This document shows, piece after piece, positions 9,610 to 19,528 of a stretch of 64,000 bases of DNA. The stretch covers positions 1-64,000 of the forward strand of contig NZ_JAGXCY010000001.1 of the NCBI RefSeq assembly GCF_018310695.1, given 5' to 3'. This DNA is from Paenibacillus sp. Marseille-Q4541. GTDB lineage: Bacteria > Bacillota > Bacilli > Paenibacillales > Paenibacillaceae. How positions within the stretch are numbered: the stretch's first letter is position 1; each line of letters opens with the position of its first letter. The notes beneath the pieces are model-generated. The model did no database searches. It saw nothing but the letters and a program-made list of their open reading frames with translations, and was not told the origin of the DNA. The translations under genes were made by a program, and so were the position numbers.

Positions 9610-9619
9610 TGTATACAAG
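9610..9619. promoter_or_regulatory. Weak AraR-like palindrome near the araA ribosome site
   Basis: TTGTATACAA is a perfect 10-bp palindrome 17 bases before the araA start; it differs from the two strong sites upstream at the central CG. May be chance. Confidence 0.3.
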
Positions 9620-9637
9620 ATAAAAAGAAGCCTTATA

Positions 9638-9649
9638 TGTACGTACAAC
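9638..9649. promoter_or_regulatory. AraR operator, promoter-proximal
   Basis: Contains the perfect dyad TGTACGTACA (9639-9648), the core of the Bacillus AraR operator. Located 46 bases upstream of araA. Confidence 0.8.
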
Positions 9650-9700
9650 AAATCGAATAAATACAATATTGTTAGATATAACCTCTTAAATTTGTTATCT

Positions 9701-9712
9701 TGTACGTACAAC
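9701..9712. promoter_or_regulatory. AraR operator, distal
   Basis: Perfect 12-bp dyad TTGTACGTACAA. Its centre lies 63 bp from the proximal site, about six helical turns, which would allow cooperative binding by two AraR dimers on one DNA face. Regulation by arabinose is inferred from B. subtilis. Confidence 0.82.
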
Positions 9713-9791
9713 TAGTTCGACTTCATTGTAACTCGTTATTCTTTTTAATACAAGAGGAAGATTCACCAGATTTTTACTCTTGCTTACGTGT

Positions 9792-10205
9792 TTACACTCG
9801 TTCGGCCGAGAGTTTTTGTTCTGTGGTCAGTAAAGGTTCAAATTCATATACCCATATCCCGTTATCAGCTACTTTTATTTTCACTAGTCCTTTTTTACGC
9901 AATTCATCTAACACCTGCTCCGCCGTCTTCTGATCTAGATCTGTATAGAGTACAATCTCCGATATTGTCAGCAGATGATCATGCTCCATGGACAGTTTTA
10001 ACAGCTGCTTCTCCATCCTAATGTTTTTGTTTTTTTTCATCCGAGACTGTTCGTATAGTCCCCAGCTGATTGGCAGTATGCCAAAGATGAGAAATCCGAA
10101 ATCAAGACCTGAGTGATACACGAAAAAAGAATAGATATACAGTACAATTGAAAACAAACCAAGCCCGATAAGTGTCCATACAATCCATACTTTACTGTTT
10201 CCCAT
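9792..10205 (-). CDS. Small membrane protein with winged-helix-like tail
   Basis: A 137-residue protein. Two membrane helices (about residues 7-28 and 33-52) are followed by a basic patch (RMKKNKN) and a soluble domain (about 60-130) whose pattern LLTISEIVLYTDLDQKTAEQVLDELRKKGLVKIK looks like a winged-helix DNA-binding fold. No named family is recognised. A purine-rich GGAGGAGAG ribosome site lies upstream. It stands alone, divergent from the methyltransferase and upstream of the araA control region. A membrane-bound regulator is possible but unproven. Confidence 0.7.
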   Translation of the reverse strand: MGNSKVWIVWTLIGLGLFSIVLYIYSFFVYHSGLDFGFLIFGILPISWGLYEQSRMKKNKNIRMEKQLLKLSMEHDHLLTISEIVLYTDLDQKTAEQVLDELRKKGLVKIKVADNGIWVYEFEPLLTTEQKLSAERV

Positions 10206-10378
10206 GTCTCTCCTCCTTTCTTCCTATACTTGTAGTTTACCCAAAAAGAGATAGACAGTACATTTTGACAGATGATCTAGAAGCTATTTTCCGCTATATA
10301 ACGGGGAATACTGGCATGAAAACAAAGAAATGTTGTACAATAGTATCTAAATGTTAAATTGAAGGATGGATTAATTAC

Positions 10379-11242
10379 ATGTACGCAGCTCAAGATTGGA
10401 AAGACTATGAAGTTATTGATACTGGTGGCGGAGAGAAACTGGAACGTTGGGGAGATATCATCCTCAGAAGACCCGATCCGCAAATCATTTGGCCCCTAAA
10501 AAAAGAGACAGGTGCATGGCGTGATGTACACGGCCATTATCATCGCAGTTCCTCCGGCGGAGGAAGCTGGGATATGAAAAAAACGATTCCTGATCGCTGG
10601 ACAATCTCTTACGACCAGCTGAAATTTTACATCAAACCGACTAGTTTTAAACATACCGGATTGTTCCCAGAACAAGCAGCCAACTGGCGCTGGATGATGG
10701 ACAAGATTCAAAATGCAGGCAGACCTATTTCCGTGCTGAACCTATTTGCTTACACAGGCGGAGCTACAGTTGCTTCTGCCTACGCTGGAGCAAGTGTCGT
10801 TCACGTAGACGCTGCAAAAGGAATGGTACAGTGGGCGAAAGAAAATATCCAACTCTCTGGACTGGCAGATCGTCCTGTTCGATTCATTACAGATGACGTA
10901 TTTAAATTTGTACAACGTGAACAGCGTCGCGGTAATCGTTATGATGCCATTATTATGGATCCTCCATCATACGGACGCGGACCGAACGGTGAGACTTGGA
11001 AGCTCGAGCAGAACCTTTATCCGTTCCTTGAATCGTGTACAGAAATTCTGTCCGATAACCCACTGTTTATGTTGATCAACTCTTATACAACCGGTATATC
11101 TCCAACCGTTCTGTCCAATATGCTGAATATGACGATGACGGAGAAATATGGCGGAGAAATTTCTGCCGGAGAAATCGGTCTTCCCATTACACAATCCGGT
11201 ATGACATTGCCGTGCGGTATTTTGGGTCGTTGGGAGTCCTAA
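10379..11242 (+). CDS. Class I SAM-dependent methyltransferase (RlmI/RlmK-like)
   Basis: A 287-residue methyltransferase. The SAM-binding motif is VLNLFAYTGGATVASAYAGA (about residues 120-139), the acidic ribose contact is VHVDAAKG, and the catalytic motif IIMDPPSYGRG lies near 195-205. This catalytic block matches the RlmI/RlmK (PF10672-type) enzymes that methylate 23S rRNA at C5 or N7 positions; the PUA domain of RlmI is missing. AAGGATGG precedes the ATG. It is followed at once by a pseudouridine synthase, suggesting a two-gene RNA-modification operon. The exact target base is unknown. Confidence 0.87.
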   Translation: MYAAQDWKDYEVIDTGGGEKLERWGDIILRRPDPQIIWPLKKETGAWRDVHGHYHRSSSGGGSWDMKKTIPDRWTISYDQLKFYIKPTSFKHTGLFPEQAANWRWMMDKIQNAGRPISVLNLFAYTGGATVASAYAGASVVHVDAAKGMVQWAKENIQLSGLADRPVRFITDDVFKFVQREQRRGNRYDAIIMDPPSYGRGPNGETWKLEQNLYPFLESCTEILSDNPLFMLINSYTTGISPTVLSNMLNMTMTEKYGGEISAGEIGLPITQSGMTLPCGILGRWES

Positions 11243-11245
11243 GTG

Positions 11246-11977
11246 ATGGGTAGCGAACACAAGTTACCTCCTCTAACGATTCTTTACGAGGATAATCACC
11301 TGTTAGGTGTCGAAAAAATAGTCAATGTACCCACTCAAGCAGATATTTCTGGTGATATGGACATGCTAAATTTGCTGAAAGAAGACATTAAAATCAGGTT
11401 TGATAAACCGGGTAATGTATATCTTGGTCTTGTTCATCGATTAGATCGACCTGTAGGCGGAGCTATGATTTTTGCCAAAACATCAAAAGCAGCATCTAGA
11501 CTGTCCGACGCAGTTCGCACTAGAAAATTCGATAAAACCTATGTGGCCGTAGTTCATGGTCATCCCCCTGACCGTCAGGGACGATTGAAGCATACCTTGC
11601 TCAAAAACGAGCAGACTAACATTGTTTCTGCTGTGTCTGAGGGAACTCCAGGAGGTAAGGAAGCCGTCCTTGACTATTATGTTCTGGGACAGAACGAACG
11701 GTTTAGTCTGATCCAAGTAGTCCTTCACACGGGCAGATCCCATCAGATCCGAGTTCAATGCAAAGAAATGGGCTGCCCTTTATACGGGGATCAAAAATAC
11801 GGAACATCTATGAATAAACCTGGTCAGCAGCTGGCACTATGGTCTTGTTCGGTCGGTTTCCCTCATCCGGTGACCAAAGAGTATGTACAGCTCATATCCG
11901 TTCCGCCAAGAGAATACCCTTGGAATGAATGGCCTGAAAAACTGTATCAAAGTGCTGCTCAGCAGCCTTTTGTCTAA
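11246..11977 (+). CDS. RluA-family pseudouridine synthase
   Basis: A 243-residue pseudouridine synthase. The catalytic motif VHRLDRPVGGAMIFAKT holds the essential Asp. YEDNHLLGVEKIVNVPTQ and the closing motif HTGRSHQIRVQ are also typical of the RluA/RluC/RluD family. No S4 domain is present, so it is a short form. GTG at 11243 directly follows the previous stop; ATG at 11246 with GGGAG 9 bases before is preferred. Tightly linked to the methyltransferase and ended by a strong hairpin. The uridine target in rRNA or tRNA cannot be told from the sequence. Confidence 0.93.
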   Translation: MGSEHKLPPLTILYEDNHLLGVEKIVNVPTQADISGDMDMLNLLKEDIKIRFDKPGNVYLGLVHRLDRPVGGAMIFAKTSKAASRLSDAVRTRKFDKTYVAVVHGHPPDRQGRLKHTLLKNEQTNIVSAVSEGTPGGKEAVLDYYVLGQNERFSLIQVVLHTGRSHQIRVQCKEMGCPLYGDQKYGTSMNKPGQQLALWSCSVGFPHPVTKEYVQLISVPPREYPWNEWPEKLYQSAAQQPFV

Positions 11978-12001
11978 ACCGCAGTTTCAAAGTAAACAAA
12001 T

Positions 12002-12036
12002 AAAAGCCGTTCTGCTTCTAGCAGAACGGCTTTTTT
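12002..12036. terminator. Bidirectional terminator between rluA-like and MFS genes
   Basis: AAAAGCCGTTCTGC and GCAGAACGGCTTTT form a perfect 14-bp stem around TTCTA, with T6 on the plus side and an A run on the other. Confidence 0.92.
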
Positions 12037-12056
12037 GGGTCTTTTAATCTATAAAA

Positions 12057-13586
12057 TTAATTAGATTGGCTAGTGCTAACTTCCGGTTTCGTAAGAGGAA
12101 CTCCCTTACTATCTTTCGGTACCGATTTCTTGATAAAGAATGCGAATACGAGTGCCACAACAGTCAGAGCCGTAGCAATGATAAAGGCAAAGTTAATACC
12201 ATGAATGCTCGCTTGTAACATTGTTTGCGGGGATTCCATCATCAATTTACCTAATGCTGCTTTGTCATCCATATTCACACCCGCTTGATCAAGAACATAT
12301 TGTTTGAGCGAGCTACTGTAAATCGTTACAAAAACTGCGGTTCCGATTGCACCAAACACCGTACGCATTGTGTTCAGCATTACAGTACCATGCGCATTCA
12401 GCTTTTGCGGAATATCATTAAGTGCTGCCGTTTGAATCGGCATCATTAGTAGTGACATACCGAACATACGGAAAGTATACATTACAATAAGATGAGTATA
12501 GGTAGTGTCCATTGTTAACTTACTGAATTCATAAGTAGTTACGATGGTAATAACTAGACCAATAATACTCAGCCATTTTGCACCAAATTTATCGAACAAA
12601 CCACCGGTGATTGGAGACATGATCCCCATTACAATGGCACCAGGCAACATAAGAAGACCAGAATCCAGTGGGCTAATACCGCGTGTATTTTGAAGATAAA
12701 TAGGAAGCAGGATCATACCAGAGAACATTGCCATATTAACGACAACCAATATCACTGTATTCAGCGTGTACATTCTGTTTTTAAATACACGGAACTCAAG
12801 AAGCGGAGTTTCCAGTTTAAATTGTCTTAATACGAAAATGAGTAGTGCAATAGCTCCAACAATAAGACAGCTAACTACAATTGGGTCTCCCCAACCACTT
12901 GAACCGGCATCACTAAATCCGTATAGCAAACCGCCAAATCCAATCGTTGATAAAATGACGGATAACACATCAAGCTTAGGATTGCTAATTGTGGTTACAT
13001 TTTTAACAAAACGCATTCCGACGAGGACAGAAATCACAGCAATCGGAAGGATAATCCAGAATAAAGTTCTCCAATCGTAGTTCTCAACGATATATCCGGA
13101 AAGAGTAGGTCCAATAGCAGGCGCCAGAATCATAGCGATCCCGATTGTACCCATTGCTTTACCACGTTGTTCAATTGGATAAATGTTAAGAATAACTACG
13201 GACAACAGAGGCATCATAATACCAGCACCTGCTGCTTGAATTACACGTCCTGTCATAAGGATAGCAAAAGTAGGGCTAATCGCACACAGAAGTGTACCGA
13301 TCGTGAACATGGACATACCCGTAATAAAGATTTGTCTCGTTGTAAATTTCGCCATCAGATAGGCTGTGATTGGGATCAGCACCCCATTAACAAGCATAAA
13401 TCCAGTCGACAACCATTGAACTGTCGTTTCTGAAATACTTAGGCTTTCCATGATGCTTGGCAATGCAACATTAAGTAAAGTTTGGTTTAGGAATGCAACA
13501 AACGCACCAAGCAACATTGCAAACAGTATGGGCCCTCTTTTTATATCTCCTGTCACAGAAGACTGGTTCGCAGCAATACTACTCAT
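12057..13586 (-). CDS. DHA2-family multidrug efflux MFS transporter (EmrB/QacA type)
   Basis: A 509-residue, 14-helix proton antiporter. Motif LNQTLLNVALPSIM in helix 1, GFMLVNGVLIP in helix 2 and the MGTIGIAMILAPAIGPTLSGYIVENYDWRTLFW-like segment (helix 5 antiporter motif C) mark the DHA2 drug:H+ family. It lies 9 bases downstream of a MarR regulator on the same strand, so both form a regulator-pump operon. The palindrome upstream of marR is the likely operator controlling both. Substrates are unknown; lipophilic drugs or fatty acids are common in this family. Confidence 0.94.
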   Translation of the reverse strand: MSSIAANQSSVTGDIKRGPILFAMLLGAFVAFLNQTLLNVALPSIMESLSISETTVQWLSTGFMLVNGVLIPITAYLMAKFTTRQIFITGMSMFTIGTLLCAISPTFAILMTGRVIQAAGAGIMMPLLSVVILNIYPIEQRGKAMGTIGIAMILAPAIGPTLSGYIVENYDWRTLFWIILPIAVISVLVGMRFVKNVTTISNPKLDVLSVILSTIGFGGLLYGFSDAGSSGWGDPIVVSCLIVGAIALLIFVLRQFKLETPLLEFRVFKNRMYTLNTVILVVVNMAMFSGMILLPIYLQNTRGISPLDSGLLMLPGAIVMGIMSPITGGLFDKFGAKWLSIIGLVITIVTTYEFSKLTMDTTYTHLIVMYTFRMFGMSLLMMPIQTAALNDIPQKLNAHGTVMLNTMRTVFGAIGTAVFVTIYSSSLKQYVLDQAGVNMDDKAALGKLMMESPQTMLQASIHGINFAFIIATALTVVALVFAFFIKKSVPKDSKGVPLTKPEVSTSQSN

Positions 13587-13595
13587 AAGAAGTAA

Positions 13596-14039
13596 TCATC
13601 TCTCTTTCTCCATCTTTTGTACCATCAGTGAATGAATCCGCAGTAAGTTCTCTATGTCTTCCTTTGGTAAGTCCATCATGGGAGACACACGCGTCATCCA
13701 TAACTGATACATCTTTTCTTGTGTTTCTTTTCCTTTCTTCGTCACTTGAAGCTCAAGTGATCTTCTGTCTTGTGCACATCTCTCCCTTACAACCAAATCC
13801 GCCTTGACTAGGCGGTCAATCACGCCACTCATTGTACTGCTTCCCATATGACATAAGTCTGCGAGTTCAGCAAGACCAATGTTCGGATGCTCAATCAGAA
13901 TAGATAATACTAAGAGTTGAATCCTCGTTACTTCCATTTCTCCCTCATTGTCGTCAAGCCAGAAATAACGATGAAACGTCTGTGTGACTTGGCGAAAAGA
14001 GTTAAAAATATGGTACATCTCATCATAAGCTAACATCAT
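13596..14039 (-). CDS. MarR-family repressor of the adjacent efflux pump
   Basis: A 147-residue MarR regulator: winged helix with recognition segment LADLCHMGSSTMSGVIDRLVKADLVVRERCAQDRRSLELQ, flanked by dimerisation helices. A GTG at 14045 is in frame, but AGGGTGA overlaps it, so ATG 14039 or 14036 is more likely. The gene precedes the DHA2 pump by 9 bases, and a perfect 20-bp palindrome lies 27-47 bases upstream. Autorepression and pump repression relieved by a ligand are inferred from the arrangement. Confidence 0.92.
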   Translation of the reverse strand: MMLAYDEMYHIFNSFRQVTQTFHRYFWLDDNEGEMEVTRIQLLVLSILIEHPNIGLAELADLCHMGSSTMSGVIDRLVKADLVVRERCAQDRRSLELQVTKKGKETQEKMYQLWMTRVSPMMDLPKEDIENLLRIHSLMVQKMEKER

Positions 14040-14066
14040 ACTCACCCTAGATAGTTATAATTTATA

Positions 14067-14086
14067 ATATTTCGTATACGAAATAT
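14067..14086. promoter_or_regulatory. Perfect palindromic operator upstream of marR-MFS
   Basis: ATATTTCGTATACGAAATAT is a perfect 20-bp palindrome, the size and shape of a MarR-dimer operator, sitting in the promoter region of the marR-pump operon. Confidence 0.8.
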
Positions 14087-14178
14087 AAGGGGTACAAAGT
14101 AATATTATAAACCGAAAAATAAAATAGTCAACTATTTTCATATGTAATAAGTTTCTTAATGAATTATGACCAAAACAA

Positions 14179-14211
14179 AACCAGGAATAAGCTTTCTTTT
14201 ATCCCTGGTTC
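14179..14211 (-). terminator. Terminator of the second marR gene
   Basis: ACCAGG-A-ATAA pairs with TTAT-C-CCTGGT around an 8-base loop, just past the stop of the gene at 14227, with an A-rich flank giving U residues on the minus transcript. Confidence 0.65.
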
Positions 14212-14226
14212 CTCGATCTTTTATAA

Positions 14227-14658
14227 TTAAGATGATTGTTTGGAAGGTGAGGTCTGTGTCGTAATCTTGCTTAAAAGATACACGAGCAGCTGCTGGTTAT
14301 GTGACGATATCTTACTTAGTGTATTATCAATAAATTGTTCCCTAATCATCATGCCTCTTACTGCTTCCAGTCTTCCTTTCTCACTAAGCGTTACCCACAC
14401 TACACGACGATCACGATCATCTCTTCTTCGTTCAATTAACTCGTGTTTCTCCATACGATCTAGCAACATCGTTATCGCTGCTGGCGTTGTAGCTAAATAA
14501 GGAGTAAACTCTGATGGCTTCATTCTGGGCTGCTCCAGCAACAGTTCTAGTACAGTAAGCTGTGCTTCTGTAAGTACAGGAGCGAGTTCCTGTTCCATAT
14601 GTGATTTATAGTCCTTTGTCAGTCTGGACCACAATTTAGCAAATTCGGAAGAATGCAT
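14227..14658 (-). CDS. MarR-family transcriptional regulator
   Basis: A 143-residue MarR protein with winged helix motif MKPSEFTPYLATTPAAITMLLDRMEKHELIERRRDDRDRRVVWVTLS. The DDRDRR wing is typical. AGGGGAGGAAATGAATG provides the ribosome site. It is monocistronic and unlike the MarR at 13.6 kb has no efflux gene next to it; neighbours are that marR-pump operon and parC. Target genes are unknown. No clear palindrome is seen in its 190-base upstream stretch. Confidence 0.9.
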   Translation of the reverse strand: MHSSEFAKLWSRLTKDYKSHMEQELAPVLTEAQLTVLELLLEQPRMKPSEFTPYLATTPAAITMLLDRMEKHELIERRRDDRDRRVVWVTLSEKGRLEAVRGMMIREQFIDNTLSKISSHNQQLLVYLLSKITTQTSPSKQSS

Positions 14659-14844
14659 TCATTTCCTCCCCTTTCTTTTGATTAGGTTGGTATTTGCACT
14701 TTCTCAATTTTGATTTACATGGTCTACTATTCACCTGCTGAATCATCCTGCTTGATGAACATTTCGCTGTTTTATAGAAGATTCCTTCTCGATTTTCACC
14801 GCTCGACCCGTATCGACGAAGGTTCTTAAACTTCCCAAAAAAGC

Positions 14845-14889
14845 AGCAAAAAAAGTCCTCCCTGCCGTATTTTGGCATGTGGAGGACTT
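14845..14889 (-). terminator. Terminator of the parE-parC operon
   Basis: AAGTCCTCC and GGAGGACTT arms with an inner TGCC/GGCA stem; the A7 run at the left end gives a U run on the minus-strand transcript, 22 bases after the parC stop. Confidence 0.88.
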
Positions 14890-14910
14890 GGTATGACATT
14901 ACTTTTACTC

Positions 14911-17349
14911 TTATTCAGACAAATGTAGAATTTTCACGATCAAATCTGTTTTATCTGTGGCTACTACTGATTTTCCGACACTTTTCTTGTCAGATATCGG
15001 TGCAGATTCAGTGGAGAAATGATGTGTTTTTCCTTGTTCAGTCCATGCTATTAGCTGTTTAGGTTCTTTCACATGGTACGCTGTAATAATCCGACTTCCA
15101 TTAGATCGTACTCGTTTACCTTCTTTGAACTCGAACGTAATGACTCCCTTACCACCACGGGTTTGTAGCGGGTAGTCAAGTAGAAGAGAACGTTTACCGT
15201 ATCCAAGGTCAGTAATGATAAAGACCTCGCCCTCATCTTCATCCACCCAAAGTGCAGCAACTACTTCATCTTCAGGTTTCAGCTGAATTCCTTTGACCCC
15301 GCCAGATACACGTCCCATGGGATTCACTTCATTCTCAAGGAATCGTATACTCATCCCGTCCTTCGTTACGAGAAGGATATGTTTGTCTCCGGTACTTAAC
15401 TGTACTGTAATAACTTCATCCTCGGCTGCTACTTTACATGCTGCTACAGCAGAAGAACGCTTCGTCACATATTCCTTCAAATCCGTACGCTTCACTTGTC
15501 CACGTTTGGTTACAAATACGAGACTTGTCCCTTCTTGCTCAAAAGTACGGATCGGGATCATGCTTATCACTTTATCTTCCTTGGATAAAGGAATCACATT
15601 GACGATAGCTGTACCCGGGTCCTTCCACTTGAATTCAGGGATCTGATGTACAGGAAGCAAGAAGTATTGCCCTCGCTGTGTAAAAACAAGCAGGTTATCC
15701 AGCGTATTGACGTCTAGCAAAGAATTGATCAAATCTCCATCTTTAACACCCGAACTTGTACGTTCTCCGCCAGAACGAGTAAACGACATCATACTTGTCC
15801 GTTTGATATAACCGTCATTTGACAGCGTGACAAGTACATCTTCGGAGTTCACCAATACTTCAAGGTTCACTTTCAGTTCTTCTACCTGTTCTTGAATAGT
15901 GGAACGACGGTCAATACCGTATTTATCGCGTATTTCCTTCAGTTCCTTACGTATAATACTGATCAGTTTCCGGTCACTCTCCAGAATGCTGCGCAGTTCT
16001 TTTACTTTTTTCTGGATTTCATCCAGTTCTTTTTGCAGTGTTGTTATTTCAAGATTCGTTAAACGGTATAATTGCAAGGTTAGGATAGAATCAGCTTGTC
16101 TTTCCGAAAAACCAAACATCCATTCCAGATTGTTTTGCGCATCCTGACGGTTCTTGGATGCCTTGATTGCAGCAATCACTTCATCCAGAATGTTCAGTGC
16201 TTTGACTAGACCTTCGAGGACATGTGCTCTGTCTTCTGCTTTTTCCAGATCGTATTGGGTACGGTAAGTGACCACTTCACGCTGATGTGCAATATATGCT
16301 TCCAATATTGGTTTGAGTCCAAGCTGGTGCGGTGCCTTATTAACAATAGCAACCATATTGGAGTTATAAGTCACTTGCAGATCGGTCTTTTTGAACAAAT
16401 AGGCCAAAATACCTTGTGCATCTGCATCCTTTTTCAGCTCTACAACAATTCGCAAACCTTCTCTTCCACTCTCATCACGCACTTCGGCGATTCCTTCGAC
16501 TTTTTTCTCTAAACGAATCGTCTCCATTGCGGTAACAAGACGTGATTTCACGACCTGATAAGGGATTTCGGTTATTACGATTTGCTGTTTTCCACCGCGA
16601 AGGTTCTCGATATCCGTCTTAGAACGAATATAAATACGGCCCTTACCTGTGCGGTAAGCATCCAATATTCCTTCGCCGCCCATAATAATGCCACCCGTTG
16701 GAAAATCAGGACCTTTAATGAAGGTCATGATCTCTTCCAGTTCAATGGAAGGCTTCTCCATTACAGCAATACAAGCATCAATGACTTCCCTTAAATTGTG
16801 AGGAGGAATCTCAGTTGCAAATCCCGATGAAATCCCACTTGCTCCGTTGACTAGGAGGTTTGGAAACCGGGAAGGAAGAACAACGGGTTCCTTGGCTGTA
16901 TTATCGAAATTATCTTTAAAAAGTACGGTACGTTTCTCAATATCACGTAATATCTCCATTGCAATTGGAGACAATCTTGCCTCGGTATAACGCATCGCAG
17001 CAGCCGGGTCATCATCTTGAGAACCCCAGTTGCCGTGCCCGTCAACCAGCACATGACCCATTTTCCAAGGCTGGGCCATACGAACCATCCCGTCGTAAAT
17101 GGATGAGTCTCCGTGAGGATGGTAATTACCCATGACATCCCCTACCGTTTTGGCTGATTTCCGATACGGCTTGTCAGGCGTATTATTTGAATCGTACATC
17201 GCATACAAGATACGTCTTTGTACAGGTTTAAGCCCATCTCGCACATCAGGGATGGCTCGATCTTGAATTATATATTTAGAGTACCGACCGAAGCGATCAC
17301 CAACGACCTCTTCAAGAAATGCCGGTAAAAATTGTTCTGATAAACTCAT
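14911..17349 (-). CDS. parC: DNA topoisomerase IV subunit A
   Basis: An 812-residue type IIA topoisomerase A subunit, close to the 806 residues of B. subtilis ParC. The catalytic Tyr121 lies in [11 protein letters not shown]. The quinolone-determining region [13 protein letters not shown] carries Ser82-Ser83 and Asp86, so no classical resistance change (loss of Ser or the acidic residue) is seen. The C-terminal beta-pinwheel (about 500-812) lacks the GyrA-box of gyrase, supporting ParC over GyrA. It follows parE by 12 bases, as in other Firmicutes. Role: ATP-dependent decatenation of daughter chromosomes with ParE. Confidence 0.93.
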   Translation of the reverse strand: MSLSEQFLPAFLEEVVGDRFGRYSKYIIQDRAIPDVRDGLKPVQRRILYAMYDSNNTPDKPYRKSAKTVGDVMGNYHPHGDSSIYDGMVRMAQPWKMGHVLVDGHGNWGSQDDDPAAAMRYTEARLSPIAMEILRDIEKRTVLFKDNFDNTAKEPVVLPSRFPNLLVNGASGISSGFATEIPPHNLREVIDACIAVMEKPSIELEEIMTFIKGPDFPTGGIIMGGEGILDAYRTGKGRIYIRSKTDIENLRGGKQQIVITEIPYQVVKSRLVTAMETIRLEKKVEGIAEVRDESGREGLRIVVELKKDADAQGILAYLFKKTDLQVTYNSNMVAIVNKAPHQLGLKPILEAYIAHQREVVTYRTQYDLEKAEDRAHVLEGLVKALNILDEVIAAIKASKNRQDAQNNLEWMFGFSERQADSILTLQLYRLTNLEITTLQKELDEIQKKVKELRSILESDRKLISIIRKELKEIRDKYGIDRRSTIQEQVEELKVNLEVLVNSEDVLVTLSNDGYIKRTSMMSFTRSGGERTSSGVKDGDLINSLLDVNTLDNLLVFTQRGQYFLLPVHQIPEFKWKDPGTAIVNVIPLSKEDKVISMIPIRTFEQEGTSLVFVTKRGQVKRTDLKEYVTKRSSAVAACKVAAEDEVITVQLSTGDKHILLVTKDGMSIRFLENEVNPMGRVSGGVKGIQLKPEDEVVAALWVDEDEGEVFIITDLGYGKRSLLLDYPLQTRGGKGVITFEFKEGKRVRSNGSRIITAYHVKEPKQLIAWTEQGKTHHFSTESAPISDKKSVGKSVVATDKTDLIVKILHLSE

Positions 17350-17361
17350 TCAAAGCACCTT

Positions 17362-19338
17362 CTATTCTTCGTACTCTGTAAAATCAACATTTTCCACGAT
17401 CCAACGCTTACGCGGATCCACTTTGTCACCCATTAGCGTGGAAACTCTTCTTTCTGCTTTTGCTGCATCTTCAATCTGCACTTGCAGCAAGGTTCTGGAC
17501 TCCGGATTCATCGTCGTTTCCCACAACTGATCCGGATTCATTTCTCCTAGTCCTTTGTACCTTTGCAGTTCAAATCCTTTACCAAATTCTTTTAAATAGT
17601 TCTGCAACTGTTCATCAGTCCAGGCGTATCTTACCGTCTGCAGCTTACCTGTTTTACGTGTAATTTTGTAAAGCGGCGGCTGAGCAATATATACTTTCCC
17701 TGCATCGATGAGTGGTTTCATATAACGATAGAAGAAAGTAAGTAAAAGAACCTGAATGTGTGCTCCATCCGTATCTGCGTCAGTCATAATGATAATTTTG
17801 GAATAATTGCTGTCTTCTACGGCAAATTCAGTTCCGATTCCGGCTCCAATCGCCGCCATTATTGCACGATATTCTTCATTTTTCATAATGTCCGCAAGCT
17901 TTGCTTTTTCAGGATTCATCGGTTTTCCTTTAAGCGGCAAAATAGCCTGTATCTTCGAATCCCTGCCCTGCTTCGCAGAACCACCGGCTGAATCTCCCTC
18001 AACTATAAAAAGCTCGGTTCTCGTAAAGTCCTTGGATTGGGCTGGCGTCAGCTTACCTCCAAGATTAGAACTTTCACTACGTTTCTTACCAGAACGCATA
18101 TCATCTCTAGCCTTACGTGCTGCTTCACGTGCTCTTGAAGCCTGAACTGCTTTCTTAATCAGTGTCTGAGCAATTTGTGGATTTTCTTCCAAAAAACGCT
18201 GCAAGTTTTCAGTAACGACTTGATCTACCGTGCTCCGTGCAGATGCACTTCCGAGCTGATCTTTCGTCTGACCTACAAACTCGACCTCAGACATTTTGAC
18301 GCTGATGACAGCCATCATACCTTCTCTTAAATCATTACCTTCGAGATTCTTATCCTTCTCTTTAATCATACTTGTACGGCGGGCATAGTCATTCATCACC
18401 CTTGTATATGCCGTTTTAAAACCGGTCTCATGCGTTCCTCCGCCCCGCGTTGGAATGGAGTTTACGAACGAGGCTATCGTTTCGGTATATCCGGCATTGT
18501 ATTGAATGGCAATTTCAACTTCGATGTCATCCTTCTCCGTGTTAAAATGGATCACTTCGCTTAGAACATCTTTACCTTCATTCAAATATTCAACAAACTG
18601 CCTTGCTCCACCTTCATAATAGAATTCATCCGTTTTGCCTGATCGATCATCTTTAAGAACAATGCGCAGACCGGAATTAAGGAACGCAATTTCCTGAAGT
18701 CGCTCTGACAGCGTCTCATAACTTAGAGAAATTCCGTTCTTAAATACCCTACTATCCGGTTTAAAGGTAACTTTAGTGCCCGTCCGGTTTGTATTCCCAA
18801 GTACTTCAAGACCTGTTACCGGCTCACCGACATGTTCCTTACCTTTTTTATCAACCCAATACTCAAAACGCATCCGGTGAATTTTGCCTTCCCGGTAAAT
18901 TTCGACTTCAAGCCACTCGGACAACGCATTCGTCACCGATGCCCCTACGCCGTGTAAACCACCGGACTTTTTGTATCCTCCACCGCCAAATTTACCTCCG
19001 GCATGCAGAATCGTATATACCACCTGTGGTGTCGGTACCCCTGTCTTGTGCATTCCTGTCGGTATACCACGTCCATTGTCATATACGGTAACAGAACCAT
19101 CTTTATGTAACGATATTTCAATTTTGTTACAATACTTGGCTAAATGCTCATCGACAGCATTGTCGACAATTTCCCACACTAAATGGTGCAAGCCTGAATT
19201 ACTTGTGCTACCAATATACATCCCTGGTCTTTTCCGTACAGCGACAAGTCCTTCCAGCACCTGAATATCATCAGCGCCATATCCAGCTTCTATATCTTTG
19301 CCGGAGATGTTTGCAGATAGATCCATTTCCTGGGCCAT
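17362..19338 (-). CDS. parE: DNA topoisomerase IV subunit B
   Basis: A 658-residue ATPase subunit. The GHKL ATP site shows as EIVDNAVDEH (about 56-65) and DNGRGIPTG (87-95); the TOPRIM domain as EGDSAGG and IMTDADTDGAHI; the C-terminal end as GLGEMNPDQLWETTM. In-frame codons upstream exist, but AGAGGGGGAG sits 7 bases before ATG 19338 (MAQEMDLS), so that start is chosen. First gene of the parE-parC operon. GyrB would be next to recF/gyrA near the origin, and this pairing plus the partner subunit supports ParE. Confidence 0.93.
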   Translation of the reverse strand: MAQEMDLSANISGKDIEAGYGADDIQVLEGLVAVRKRPGMYIGSTSNSGLHHLVWEIVDNAVDEHLAKYCNKIEISLHKDGSVTVYDNGRGIPTGMHKTGVPTPQVVYTILHAGGKFGGGGYKKSGGLHGVGASVTNALSEWLEVEIYREGKIHRMRFEYWVDKKGKEHVGEPVTGLEVLGNTNRTGTKVTFKPDSRVFKNGISLSYETLSERLQEIAFLNSGLRIVLKDDRSGKTDEFYYEGGARQFVEYLNEGKDVLSEVIHFNTEKDDIEVEIAIQYNAGYTETIASFVNSIPTRGGGTHETGFKTAYTRVMNDYARRTSMIKEKDKNLEGNDLREGMMAVISVKMSEVEFVGQTKDQLGSASARSTVDQVVTENLQRFLEENPQIAQTLIKKAVQASRAREAARKARDDMRSGKKRSESSNLGGKLTPAQSKDFTRTELFIVEGDSAGGSAKQGRDSKIQAILPLKGKPMNPEKAKLADIMKNEEYRAIMAAIGAGIGTEFAVEDSNYSKIIIMTDADTDGAHIQVLLLTFFYRYMKPLIDAGKVYIAQPPLYKITRKTGKLQTVRYAWTDEQLQNYLKEFGKGFELQRYKGLGEMNPDQLWETTMNPESRTLLQVQIEDAAKAERRVSTLMGDKVDPRKRWIVENVDFTEYEE

Positions 19339-19528
19339 AAATGCTCCCCCTCTTATGCCTTCACTCTTTTTATGAATGATCACACTTTAGAATATTAATA
19401 AATTTGTAATACGGACCCTCTCTATAGAAATCCTCATAATAAAACATAAACAAATTATGGAAACCTACTCTGTTTTTACCTTACTTCATTGAAAAATGCA
19501 AACAGATGTTTTCTTATCCTTGTCCATT

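Noticed and set aside
14636..14899. Minus-strand frame between marR and parC
   Set aside because: It includes the parC terminator and has unlikely composition for a protein; no ribosome site.
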